A DNA stretch of 64,000 bases from Artocarpus heterophyllus (Eukaryota > Streptophyta > Magnoliopsida > Rosales > Moraceae). The DNA is taken from assembly GCA_025403435.1 (NCBI GenBank), contig CM046335.1:9830484-9894483 (forward strand), written 5' to 3'. The notes under the pieces were generated by a model. That model saw only the letters and a list, made by a program, of their open reading frames with translations, was not told where the DNA came from and ran no database searches. The position numbers were made by a program, and so were the translations under genes. Shown in pieces: positions 36,523 to 47,701 of the stretch (position 1 is the stretch's first letter; the number at the start of each line of letters is the position of its first letter).

Positions 36523-38905
36523 ATGGAAGATACTCAGTCAGTTGCTACACTGATCGACTCTACAACCTCTAAGATACAACAGCTTCAGAAAGCATTTGCT
36601 GAACTTGAAAGCCACAGAGCTATAACCCTTAACTTGAAATGGAAAGAACTTGAAGAACACTTTCATGGGCTTGAGAAGTCCTTAAAGAGGCGTTTTCATG
36701 AATTGGAAGACCAAGAGAAGGGGTTTGAAACCAGAACAACTGAAGCCCGGCGATTGTTGGAGAAGCGGGAAGCAGCTATAGTGGCCAAGGAACAAGCATC
36801 GCTGGAGAGGCTTCAACAGAAGAGAGATGCTGCTGTATTTGCCATTACCACTGCTCGAGAGAAGCAAAGGAAGGTATCATCTGAGGAACCGGCTGTCATC
36901 ACTGTTGTCTCTGTTGAGAGTGAAGTTGAGGAACCAAGTGTGGAAGACGCGCCACAGGATGTGATAACTTCTGATGGTAACTTAGAGGGGGTGAAAAGTC
37001 CTAAAGAGGGGAATGTAGATGTGAAGTCTTATCCCGAGTTAGTGAAACTATGCAAAGAGATGAACTCAGAAGGGCTTCACAAATTTATATCTGATAACCG
37101 AAAGAATCTTGCTGCTGTAAGGGAGGAAATTCCATATGCATTAAAAGCTGCAACCAATCCTGCTTGTTTTGTGTTACACTCTTTGGAAGACTTTTACCGT
37201 TTGGAAGGTCCCAATATGGATGGGAAGAAGGACGGAAACCTCGTGGGTCTCCGCCGAACATGCATCATGTTGATGGAATGTCTGAGCACATTGTTGACAA
37301 GCTTGGATTTGGTTTCTGCTTCTGAGATAATCACAGAAGAGGTTAAGGAGCAGGCAAAGGCAATTGCTAAAGAATGGAAGCCAAAGTTGGATGCTCTAGA
37401 TATGGATGATAGCAATGGGAACTCATTAGAGGCTCATGCATTTCTGCAACTTCTGGCCACTTTTGGTATTGCCTCTGATTTTGATGAGGAAGAATTATCC
37501 AGGCTAATACCAATGGTTTCTCGTCGTCGCCAAACAGCTGACTTGTGCCGTTCCCTTGGATTATCTGAGAAAATGCCAGGTTTGTCTTTCATTGTGCATG
37601 CGACAAAAAGCCTCTTGTAGATGATCTGTTAAAGCCTTCGCTAACTTATTTGTACTGCTTTGAACTCCTCACCTTTTAGCTTGTCAAAACTGAATATGTA
37701 CTTTGACATTGCTGTTTTTGTTACTCCCTTTTTCCCTTTCATATGACTTGTTAGTTTTCTTTTTTCATTTTCTTTCCTATAAAATCTTCACGTAAGCTGC
37801 AGTTGCTAAGGGTTCAGACGACCTGGAAAGGTTTTTTGTTTGTCTTTCACTCATGCTATATCTTTTTGCCACCATTTACTCCTTCCTATTTAAATTACCA
37901 TGTTGCAAAGCTTTCTTAATCGTTTTTGAACAATTTCGGTGGGGTTCATATTGGATCGTGTATTCACAGATGGATCAATATAAGATTCAGTGGCTTGGCT
38001 TGATGGGACTAGGTGGGAATACAACATTCGAAAGAGAGGAATTTATTTCAATGCCAATCTAATTGTGTTCTGATTCAATTCTACAGGTGTGATTGAAATA
38101 TTAGTTAATAGCGGAAGGCAAATTGATGCAGTCAACTTGGCTTTTGCATTTGAACTTACGGAGCAGTTCTCTCCTGTGGCTTTACTGAAATCCTACTTGA
38201 AGGAGGCTAGAAAAGTTTCTTCACCAGCTAAACCTGGAAACACATCTCCGACAGTTGGAGTTCAGGTGCAACCATTCTTAGCCAATAGTCAAATTGAAAA
38301 TTGTGGTTTAATTTGGTCTTTTTTAAGTTGATAGCCAAAAGAATAAAACCAAAACGATGCCCAAACAAGTCAATAATAATGATCCCAATACAAGACTGAG
38401 TGTGCCAATAAATTGAAGCTTAAAATGGATTTGCCAAACAGATCGCAGTTTCAAGTAATAATGTCCAACAATTGTATTCTTGTCTCAGAATGAGGTGAAC
38501 GAGCGAGAGCTGACTGCTCTCAAGGCTGTGGTCAAGTGCATTGAAGATCATAAACTTGAGGAGCAGTACCCTGTGGATCTGCTCCAGAAGCGGGTCCTTC
38601 AGCTGGAGAAGGCCAAAGCAGACAAGAAAAGGGTGACTGAAGCTACAAAGCCTCAACCCAAGAGACCTCGTGCTAGTGGTGTTGGGCCTCGTGTAGCTAA
38701 CATTGTGGCTGACAAGACCTTCTATCCTAGAGTTGCTGATAATAGGTATCCGCCTCAGTACATGTACGACAGGCCCTATGTTTACCCCGGTCCAAATGAC
38801 AACCACTGCCCCACTCTTATGGGTTCTGCGACTTACGGTATCTCTCCTGGACATGGCAACTACTTTGCAAATGGCTATCAGTACCAGACCGCGTATCTTC
38901 ACTAA
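36523..38905 (+). CDS. FRL4: FRIGIDA-like protein 4 (FRL4a/4b type), three coding exons
   Basis: Plant nuclear protein of the FRIGIDA superfamily; relatives help set flowering-time gene expression, but the role of the FRL4 branch is little defined. Exons 36523-37579, 38087-38265 and 38489-38905 join in frame (CCAG|GTGTG, GTTCAG|AATGAG) to give 550 aa. Seen: a coiled-coil, Lys/Glu-rich N-terminus (about 10-125), an acidic linker, the FRIGIDA helical domain (about 160-460, including SYPELVKLCKEMNSEGL, LLATFGIASDFDEEEL and MPGVIEILVNSGRQIDAV), a basic KRPR segment and a Tyr/Pro-rich tail. I chose the ATG just after the predicted acceptor; an upstream in-frame ATG (36451) lies within the leader intron. 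The gene looks intact. Confidence 0.93.
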
Positions 38906-40030
38906 GTGAAGGATGGCCAAAAGGTGACTATGATCCCTCTCATTTTAACGGTTAGTCTTAACCCTGCAGTTCTTGATGTTCCACTGTATGAATGAATTTA
39001 TTACTTAAGAAAATAGCCAAAAAAAAAAAAAAAAAAAACTCTTGTTAATTTGTTAGTTGATGTACCAGAACATATTTTAATCTTCTAATATATGCACTTT
39101 TGTTTTTCTTTTGTATAATCGGGTCCATCTTCTCTATCTTATCTTGATTGCGTGCTTCAATGAGGATGAGATGAGTATGCGTATATTATATAAAGAGCAC
39201 CGGCCTCCAGCTCCTATCCTGCTTTTGGTTTTTACACTTTACGGGTTTGAGATCTTAAAAAAAAGATCGAGAGTTTCTTAGGATATTGCACAAGAGAATC
39301 TTTATTATTTCCATGTTTTTGAAGAAAGATCTCTGCTGTTTTCTGTTTCACTTGTATTTTGTTTGAAAGTAACTGTGCTTCCAAACAAAGGTCTAGCATT
39401 TTTTTGCTAGTTAATTTATATTTTAGGCTTTTTTTTGCCCACACAACGGTGGTGGATTATCTTATATTTATTGAATTAATTCTATTAAATTCCTTTCGAT
39501 TTTAAAAAAATTAAAGCTCGCCTAAACGGGAGCGGGCTCATGGTTTCAAGGGATTGGAGATCAAAGAGCCAAATTTAGTACAACAGTACTCTTTCACCCC
39601 TTTCAAAAGAGACATTGTTTGGGTGTCCATCGTCAACATGCTTGTGTGGTATGTCCATCTAAAACAATAGTTAACGTTCAATGTTAAACTACGTTAATTG
39701 GTCCTTAAAAAAAGAAAAGGAAAAAAGAACAAGAAAAAACTACGTTAATTGGACGTACTCATAATTCTCTCTCCTATCTTATTCTTTTTCTGTATTTAAA
39801 TTAATTTTGGAAACTAAAAACCTTAAAAGCAAAAAAGTAAGAATAAGAAAAATTTATCGCGATCGTCCTCAAAGCAGATTGTTTCATTTTAATTTAAAGT
39901 ATAGGACTTTTTTATTCTTTTTTTGAAAAATTACATTAAACAACATAATTATAATTTTTAATATAAGAAATAAGACCCTTTAAAAAATATTCAAGCATAT
40001 AACCCAAACTATTATAAAATTTCAAAATTA
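38906..40030. other. Intergenic, no supported gene
   Basis: 3' flank of the FRIGIDA-like gene, then AT-rich DNA with A tracts. No coding frame with known motifs. Confidence 0.45.
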
Positions 40031-40099
40031 GCCTCATCTTCTTGAACTCCCATAAAAAATTTTAATACACTCTCTCTCTCCTCTCTCCCCTTCTCTTCT

Positions 40100-40350
40100 A
40101 GCTCCGGCGACGATTCCAACCACTGCTCCTTGCACAACTTTGGCTACGACGCTAGCCATGGGGTGACTTCGGCGGCGCATCTCCGACAACGAAGCCTGCT
40201 CCTTGTGTGACTTCGACGTTTGCTCCTTGTGCGTCTCCGGCAACGACACATGCGACAGGTGCAGTTCTGGCGACGAAGCCTGCTCCTCCCGTGACTCCGA
40301 CGACTGCTCCTTGTGTGTCTCCAGCAACGACGATTGTCCCTCGCTCGACT
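40100..40350. repeat. GC-rich 27-30-bp coding-like minisatellite
   Basis: Degenerate units of the form TGCTCCTTGTGTGTCTCC(G/A)GCAACGAC recur about eight times. On the plus strand one frame gives Cys/Ser/Asp repeats (CSLCVSGND, CSLCVSSND), and the minus strand gives Gly/Val/Ala repeats. It is flanked by AT-rich DNA and preceded by a CTCTCTCC run. No known protein; possibly a captured gene piece in a decayed element. Confidence 0.5.
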
Positions 40351-40459
40351 CCGGCGGAGTTCATCCAGCTTCCTTCGTGAAGTTCATCAAGGAACCTCGA
40401 CAGCTCCTCTTGGGTTCTTGGCATTCGCAATGGTGGAGTGGCCTGTTGGAGCCCTAGTC

Positions 40460-41175
40460 TATCGTCTAAAACTTTTAAATATAAATTGTGCTATTAATTT
40501 TTTTTCCCATAAAATGTATGCTATTAATTTTAATTCTCTATCTTAAATGAGCTATGTCCCTCTTTCTCCTTTTGGGTGCTTATCAAATGTTATATTAAAA
40601 TGCACGTTGAACTTTGTTTCTCATTCATATAATCCGAAGTTGAAACCTACGTGTAATCAACTAGTTTGAATTAAGAAACAAAAATAAAAATAAAAAATAA
40701 ACCAGTTATCCAAAGACAAAATCCTCAACGTTGGTGTTGACCCTTTGAGTAAAGGTTTTTCCATTGCCTACTTCCATTAAGAAAAGGAAAACAAAACGTC
40801 TCTTGAAGTAAATAATGCACTTCTCAAATAATTTTTGAGTAAAGAAACATGGACTTGCAATAATTTAAGAGAACAAACCAATCAAGACGATATTTCCCCT
40901 TCGCTTTCCTCATACTGCCTCTAAGGAAGAAGACTTCCATTTGGTTTCTTCACTTATGATGTTAAGGACACCACCAATATAAAGAAGGGATCAACTTAAT
41001 ATTTTGGTTGTAAAAATATAACCCCTTCTTTGTTTCAAGGTTTGTAACTTTGAACCAAAAAATTGAAATTCAAACCCTTTTTGTTGCATGGCTTTTTCTC
41101 ACAAAAATTGAAACAAATTAGAATTTCTATTCAAATACATGAATCAAAACCACGACATTTATACAGACGTCCAGC
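40460..41175. other. Intergenic, no supported gene
   Basis: AT-rich; I see no gene or clear element boundary. Confidence 0.4.
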
Positions 41176-41640
41176 CGTTACCACTGCATCCTTCCAACGG
41201 GTGAAAAGGACCTCCGAAAGAGAGGAAGTCGACCTTGCTGTCCAAAAGGAGGAAAGGCAAGACCCAGCAAACGGTCATAATCTCCACCTATCCGAGACAC
41301 TTCCAATGGATTAGGATCCCTTCTTATGGGACTGTACACGGGCCAACCATTATGGGGCAACCGTCTCCACTTCATAGCCACGGAGTCCTCTGCCTCCACT
41401 GCCTCCCCCACCTCCTGCTTTCTCTTACTCCGCCAGTGTCTGGCAATGGCAAATAACCTCTTCCAATGGTTCACTGCCTGTGGTCCCACCGTCTCCATTC
41501 CAAACTCCTCGGCATACTACCTCTTCCACAAATCATTGTTGCAAGACAAGTACTGTAAATCCTTGCAGACGCAACCAACTTTCGCAACATCAGCACCGGG
41601 GAAGAAACTCCAAGATCTTCATCTGAAGCTCTGATGGAAG
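41176..41640 (-). pseudogene. SKIP22-like F-box protein pseudogene, truncated
   Basis: Minus-strand sequence encodes the start of an F-box (LPSELQMKILEFLP), then DVAKVGCVCKDLQYLSCNND and a WKR..YAEEFG block. A DPNPLEVSRIGGDYDRLLGL...PPFGQQGRLP C-terminus follows. This order matches SKIP22/FBXO7-type substrate receptors of SCF ubiquitin ligases. Lesions seen: one extra C after the LEFLP codons (near 41603) shifts the frame, and a TAG interrupts WKR-YAEEF (41517-41519). The N-terminal ubiquitin-like part is absent and no introns are seen, so a processed or transposon-carried fragment is likely. Confidence 0.75.
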
Positions 41641-41922
41641 CCGCATGAAACAGCGGAGAAGGCAATGCCGCCTTTGCGCAACAAAGGCAATGCAGGCCAT
41701 CCTTCGTAATTTTGTAGGTTTTTTTTTTTTTTTTTAAGCAGTTTAAACCACTTATTTAAGTTTAAAAACTTTAACATATGAGAGCTTATTTGAACTATAA
41801 CACCCTATTTGTCAACTTATAGTAGCCTAGTTACTAAGGCTACTTGGGTGGGTTATACGAAAGATTTTTAAGTCAAAGTTGAAACAACTAGCATCATATA
41901 AAGAAAATTGTAAGTTTATTTT

Positions 41923-43056
41923 ATTTTTATTTTTTTTGAGAATGAAGATTATGATTTCATTAGATAGAAATAACATCCATATAAGTTTCTATTGAGATAT
42001 AACAAGGAAGCTTAGTAGTCCACACCTTATTACCACTAGCTGATAAAGTAAACTCAGCAAGTTTATGGGCAACTTTATTTACATTACGAGAACAAAAGCA
42101 TAACTTAGAATTCCCCATCTCACACAACAGGTCTCTAACTTTAGACATTACTAAACCTTCATTACTCATATTAAGAATAGTGTTAATTGAGTTAACTACA
42201 TCTTTAGCATCATTCTCTATTTTAGCAACAACGTACCCTAGTTGTTGAGAAACAATCAATCCTTCCCTTATTAGAATGATCTCAGCCAACCTCAGATTCA
42301 TAACTCCAGAGACCTGTATAGAAAAGGCCACAAACACCATTCCATCGTGATCTCGAAGAACCCCACCTCTACCAATGAAACCTGCCTCTGACAGGATTGC
42401 TACGTCTGTATTTAATTTTAACTCACCATGAGGGGGAACATTCCAGAAAACATTTCGTTGCACTGGTAGTTCTCTTGTGACATTGTCTATTGCTTGTGCC
42501 TCCTTGAACTCCTTTAGAAATACATCAGCATTAGCAATAATCTTCTCCGTAGGTCGTTGTTTTTGGCCATGCACGAACATGTTCAGTTCTCTCCATAAGT
42601 TCCAAAGAATGATTAAGGCAAGCTCACACTTCTGCCAAGGAAACTCTTTGTGGAAAAATAAACACAAATCCAGTCATGAATACCCTTTAGAATTCCAAAT
42701 AGTAGTGCTAAACTCCACGCCCATACGTCCAAACTTCGGTCACATTGTAAGAGTGCATGAGGAGTAGTCTCTGTTGTCTCTCCACATCGTGAACACATAC
42801 TGTTTTTACAAACTCCTGTACGTACTAAGTTTGAAGCCTTGGGTATTATATCATGGTAAACCTGCCATTAGAAGATCTTAATTTTGTTGGGATATTCAAA
42901 CTCCACAAAAAAGATCACAAGCTTACTTCTAAACTCACCGTCAAACTACTTGTTTCTTAGAGTGCATCCATAGCACGCCAAGACTCAGATTTGACCGTAT
43001 AAATGCCATTCTTGTTATAGTGCCAAATTAGTCTATCTGGTTTTGACCGGCAACTA
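41923..43056 (-). mobile_element. 5'-truncated LINE with RNase H domain
   Basis: Flanked by a perfect 13-bp duplication GTAAGTTTATTTT (41910-41922 and 43057-43069). On the minus strand the element ends in an A-rich tail (about 41939-41923). Seen: a zinc-finger region (CSRCGETTETTPHALLQC) and a plant-type RNase H (LKLNTDVAI, RGGVLRDHDG, AEIILIREGL, IENDAKDVVNSI, NKVAHKLAEF). The RNase H Asp-Gly is DV, and a frameshift near 42655 separates the two domains. The reverse transcriptase is missing, so this copy is dead. Confidence 0.9.
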
Positions 43057-43069
43057 GTAAGTTTATTTT

Positions 43070-43600
43070 TTTTCTTATTTTTTTACATTAGTAGGTCCAT
43101 TATTGGTCAAGTTGTTAATTATTATTTAGATACGCTCATTCACATACAAAAACTTACAGCCATGAAATAAAAAAAATGTAAATCTTAATTTTATATTTGT
43201 CACTAAAAGCATAAATATGTTATTTTATTTTATGCTCTAATGTATAATACTATTTGAAATATTATATTTGTCTTTTATCATAATTATTAAATTTTGAAAC
43301 TTGTAAAAATAAACTTTTAGTATTAAAATAATTAAAAATAATAATGTTTTAATTTTTAAAGAAAAAAAGTCAATTTATCAACCAATAAAAATCAAATGTC
43401 AAATTTACCATCAAATTTATTATATAGCAAACTTAACATTACACATAACATAACAATAGAGTTTTTTTTTACACTCAAATATTAAATTTATGGTTGCCAC
43501 GTTAATTTAGCATTTGCATTTAGCAAATTTACCACAAATTGATTCCTAAAACGGGCTTATAACCGAGCATCTGAACTTGGGCCTGATTGTTTCTTTGGAA
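43070..43600. other. AT-rich intergenic stretch
   Basis: No coding frame or element ends seen between the LINE and the ZIP4-like fragment. Confidence 0.4.
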
Positions 43601-43629
43601 AATGGGAGATTGGAAGACGGGAATGGAAC

Positions 43630-43897
43630 TGGTTTCCGGTGAGCTCATGGAACTTTGGGGTACAAAGTGGAAAGGAGAAGAAATTTCAGTTAATGTGCTG
43701 ATCTCCTGAGATTGGCATCAGAACTGTACGATCTTCCAGTTGGCAGGAAAGCAGAAGAAAACAATATTATGGTATGCAAATCATTAACGCTGAGTGCATC
43801 TGCAATGATAGCATTTGAGAATCAGAGGAAGGCTGCATTGACTGACACGGAAGTGAAACAGACGATGGAACTACTAGATAGAGCAGGAAAGGTAATG

Positions 43898-43928
<31 letters not shown>

Positions 43929-44665
43929 TTTCTGTCTATTTGTTATGCATTGTTTTTATTTATGCGGAATGTCTCCTTGGAAGGGTATTGTTGCCGTAGG
44001 TACAGTTACTCAAGTCAATCTCAACAGGCACTCAGCTTAATGATGATCAAATTAACAGCTTTGAGACCGATCTCTTCTTCGTGTACACCATCAGCGCATA
44101 TGCTATACAAGGAAGGCTCAATGATTTAGGATCACAACTACTCCTAGTGGAAAACTTTGCTAGTTCAAAGGCTTGCAATCTCAAGTATCTCTTTCAGATT
44201 GGCCTCAATGCCTCTCTGGGTGCCCGGCATAATCATGAAGTAGCCGCCTTTGTTCTAAATGAGTGCCTCTCGGCTCTCCTTTCTTCTCCCTCGCCAGAAT
44301 ACCAAAGCGTGGCTCTCATCGTCCGGAAGCTCATAGCAGTAGCCAACGTTGGCAGAGGGGAGGCAGACGATGATGCTGTTTATGGCATGTACAAGCAAGC
44401 TTACCGAATAATGGTGGGTCTGAAAGACGGCGAGTACCCCATTGAAGAAGGGAAATGGCTGGCTACGAGTGCTTGGAACAGGGCAGCCTTCCCTGTGAGG
44501 CTAGGCCAGATTGACGTGGCCAAAAAATGGATGAATGTTGGTTTGGAACTTGCTACAAATGTCCCAGGAATGGAGAGTTACAGTGCATCCATGGAGGATA
44601 TTGTTAGTGGATTTGAAAGGAACTTTGTGCGCAAAGTATTGATAAAAGCCTGCCTCAACTTGTAA
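43630..44665 (+). pseudogene. ZIP4: C-terminal fragment of ZIP4/SPO22 meiotic TPR protein, frameshifted
   Basis: ZIP4 (SPO22/TEX11 family) is a long TPR-repeat protein needed for meiotic class I crossovers. Only about the last 270 residues of a roughly 930-aa protein are present. Seen: WNFGVQSGKEKKFQL, then after one extra T near 43700, DLLRLASELYDLP...TEVKQTMELLDRAGK. An intron at 43892-43999 (GTAATG...CCGTAG) leads to the exon ending in EGKWLATSAWNRAAFPVRLGQ...VPGMESYSASMED. The terminal exon is open to TAA 44665. The missing N-terminus and the frameshift argue for a pseudogene. In Arabidopsis this gene (At5g48390) adjoins BIR1, which is also in this window. Confidence 0.75.
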
Positions 44666-44825
44666 TAACTAGTAACGCCCCAGTAATTGCTTAACATTCT
44701 TGTTTGTAAATTTCTAATAATACAGTCACTCTTGTAGATTCTCCCATTTGCTTTAACTTTTGTGAGCCAACTCTAGAGAAATAATAGTAGTAGAAATAGA
44801 AATGAAAACTCTGAATACAAAAGGC

Positions 44826-44870
44826 TGGGCTTGTGATGGTCCAGAAACTAAACCCAAATCCAACAGCCCA
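44826..44870. promoter_or_regulatory. Two site II (TGGGCY) motifs upstream of the STR4A-like gene
   Basis: TGGGCT at 44826-44831 and AGCCCA (inverse TGGGCT) at 44865-44870 lie 80-125 bp upstream of the start codon. Such motifs are common in promoters of nuclear genes for organelle and growth functions and are bound by TCP factors. The promoter must fit in the 286 bp after the ZIP4-like fragment. Confidence 0.5.
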
Positions 44871-44951
44871 ACCCATTCTATGCTTTTCCCTCTAGGGCTT
44901 CCCGACTTCATCCTCTCTTACCCCCCCACTCTGGTGTCGTCCTCACTCCTC

Positions 44952-47033
44952 ATGGAGTCTCTTTCGACCGTGTTTTTCCGTTCCCCACCCATCAAAAACC
45001 ACCCCAAAACCCAGAAACCACTCTCCTCCAAACCGTTCTCTCTTCTCCACAAATCCCTTCCTACTTCCATTTCTTGTGAAACCCATTTGCCTTCCTCTGA
45101 GAAAACCCATCTCTTACTCAAAAATCCCACCTCCAATCCTCTCCAAACCTATCACTTCCTCCTCAAATTCTCATCAGTCTTCCAAATCTTAGCCAAAACC
45201 CATCTCTCTTTTCTACTCTCCGGGCTCATCACTAGCACTGCTACATTTCATTCCCTTCCTTGCTCTGCTTCTGAATCTGTAGTCTCCTCCTCAACCGAGC
45301 AAGTCTCGGACAAAATAAACTTGGAAGCAATCTTAGTTTCCATTGATGACTTTTTTAACAGAAACCCTTTTTTTGTTGCCGGGTGTACTTTCATTTGGCT
45401 TGTTGTTATACCTTTAACGCAGCAGTATTTCAGAAAGTATAAGTTCATCTATGCTATTGATGCGTTCCGTAAGCTGCGAGACGACCCAAATGTGCAGCTC
45501 TTGGATATTAGGGAGGAGAAGGTCTTGAGGTATCTCAAGACTCCGAATTTGAAGATTCTGAATAAGAGTACTGTGCAGGTTCCTTTTTCTGAGGAAGATG
45601 AAGATGGGTTTTTGAAGAAAGTGGTGGGGAACTTCAAGGACCCAGCAAATACTGTTGTCTGTGTTCTTGACAAGTAAGTCTGCGTTGTTTGGTGATTTGG
45701 TGTTTGGCCTCTAGAGAAAGTTATGGCCTTTATTAGTAAAATCATGAAAAAGAAAATTGTTTACGAAAAACTAGAAGCTTTGAAACAGAACCGTGAAGAG
45801 GAACATATGTTTGTAAGTATGTTTGCACTATTGCATATGTGTATGCATTGGTTCCGTTACTCAATTTTAGATGAAGGGGCTGTAGAAATGCAATTTGCAG
45901 TTGGATTTTTTTTTTTGGTTAATCTCATTTTTAGTTCCAAGCTTTAGGACAAATCTCATTTTGGTCTTTGCCTTTTAAAATGTCCTAGAATGAGTGTCCA
46001 ATCGATTAAACTATTTGAAATTAGTCATTCTTCCAATTCAACTCTTAAAATCTGAACGAAAAAGGATATGTGCGCGAATGGTAAGAAGGAAGTCGTGCCT
46101 TTTTTTTTTTTTTGTTGACGTTTTAATAGTCGACGGACAGAAAAACTGATTTGGTAGGTCGGGAGCTTGTTCTGAATTTAGCCCCCCTTTTTTCTGCTGC
46201 TGTTGTTGTTGGGTTTTTTTTTTTTTTTAAACTTAATTTCATTTGTGAAGGAGTTGGACTTTGAATTTTGGATTAATATGAGCACATTTGTTGTGCAAGG
46301 TAGTCTTGATAGTAATTCTATGAAAGTGGCTGAACTATTGTTCAAGAATGGCTTCAAAGCAGCTTATGCGATAAAGGGTGGGGTTGCAGGCAAAAAGGGG
46401 TGGTTGGTAAGCTTCCCGTCATTCATTTTACAATATATCATCTTCCATTAGAGCTATCTTCCAATTTGCATCTGTTATACATTTGTTCACATTCAGAAAT
46501 ATGTATAGTTTGCTAACTCCATGTATGGGCATGGCATCCCTTACTCAGCCAAAAAAAAAAAAAAAAACATATATGGCATCTCTTCTTGCGCCAACTAGTG
46601 TGGTTTTCAAAATATTAGTCTTTTTTCCTTTTTGCTTTTCTTCAGGAAATACAGAAAACTCTTTTGCCACCTTCTGTGCATATATATCCTAAGAAGAAGA
46701 GAAAAGCGTCACAAGAATTTGGGGAGAATGGAGGAGTTATTCGGAGTAATGAAGACAATGCGGCAATAGGAGAAAGCCAAGGGAATAACGATGCACAAAT
46801 AGCTAATTCCACAGGGCCCACGCTAGACGAGAAAAATGCTGCAAGATCATCCTCTCCCTATCCTAATGTATGTTCTCTGTCTTTCTCTCGTGAATATTAG
46901 CATTCAAGCGTATTTTTGCTCAATGGTTTCTGTACTTAGTTTAGCCATAAGTCATTCTTTTTCTTTGGATGCCCTGCAGTATCCGGATTTGAAACCGCCG
47001 TCCTCTCCAACTCCGTCAAAACCCGCGAAGTGA
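44952..47033 (+). CDS. STR4A: Rhodanese-like domain protein 4A-type, chloroplast (STR4A)
   Basis: Exons 44952-45673, 46304-46406, 46646-46867 and 46980-47033 splice in frame (donors GTAAGT, GTAAGC, GTATGT; acceptors GTAG, TTCAG, TGCAG) to give 366 aa. Seen: a Ser/Pro/Lys-rich N-terminus like a chloroplast transit peptide, a hydrophobic segment near 138-158 (VAGCTFIWLVVIPL), and a rhodanese fold with LLDIREEK (about 183-190) and VVCVLDNLDSNSMKVAELL...GFKAAYAIKGGVAGKKGW. A Pro-rich basic tail follows (PKKKRK, then PDLKPPSSPTPSKP). The loop that carries the catalytic Cys in active rhodaneses lacks the CxxGxRS pattern, so it is probably a scaffold rather than a sulfurtransferase. STR4 relatives anchor proteins at thylakoids. 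An in-frame upstream ATG (44802) would add 50 residues and hide the transit-like start. Confidence 0.9.
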
Positions 47034-47701
47034 TGTTTCAACGCATTGTACATCCAAGTTACAAATTTCCAATTTTGACGATTATTTTAGTTCTATATTT
47101 ATTGAAGCCGCGGTTGTTAAATAAATAAGGAGTCAGTAATGTAATAGTTGTCTTGGTGCTTGGATACTACATTCTATGCAATTGTAATAGTACGTTAGGG
47201 ACTATTGTACAAGTAAGACCAGTTTAAAATATAACTACTTAAAACTCGCCTTGCCAATTATTAAAGATGAGCTTCAAATCCCCACCTGTTACCTTCCAAT
47301 TTTTGCTAATTGCTAATAATTAAATAGTTTTTAATTAACAATTAGTAAACAATAAACATTAATATTGACAAATTCAATCAATTAAAATTAAGGATTATGT
47401 GAGGTATAATAACATACGCGTGATATGAATTGAAACAATAACATTCAGATTGCATATATCCATATGCAAGGAAATAGAACTAATCAAATAAATGATCTTA
47501 TTAACTTAAAATCAATTACATGGTCAAAAAACAAAAAGAAGTTTCTAGCAACAGAAAAATTGAAAAGAAAAAAGAAAAAAGAGTATTCCAAGTCCTTCTG
47601 GCCATACCATTAAGATCATCATCAACTAACCACACAACTTATAACTCATCCCACTAAATGGCTTAAATCTATTTGCATCCTCTTTTATCTTGTTCCCATT
47701 T
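47034..47701. other. Convergent intergenic spacer
   Basis: Lies between the 3' ends of the STR4A-like gene and the UFD1-like copy. AT-rich, no coding frame. Confidence 0.5.
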
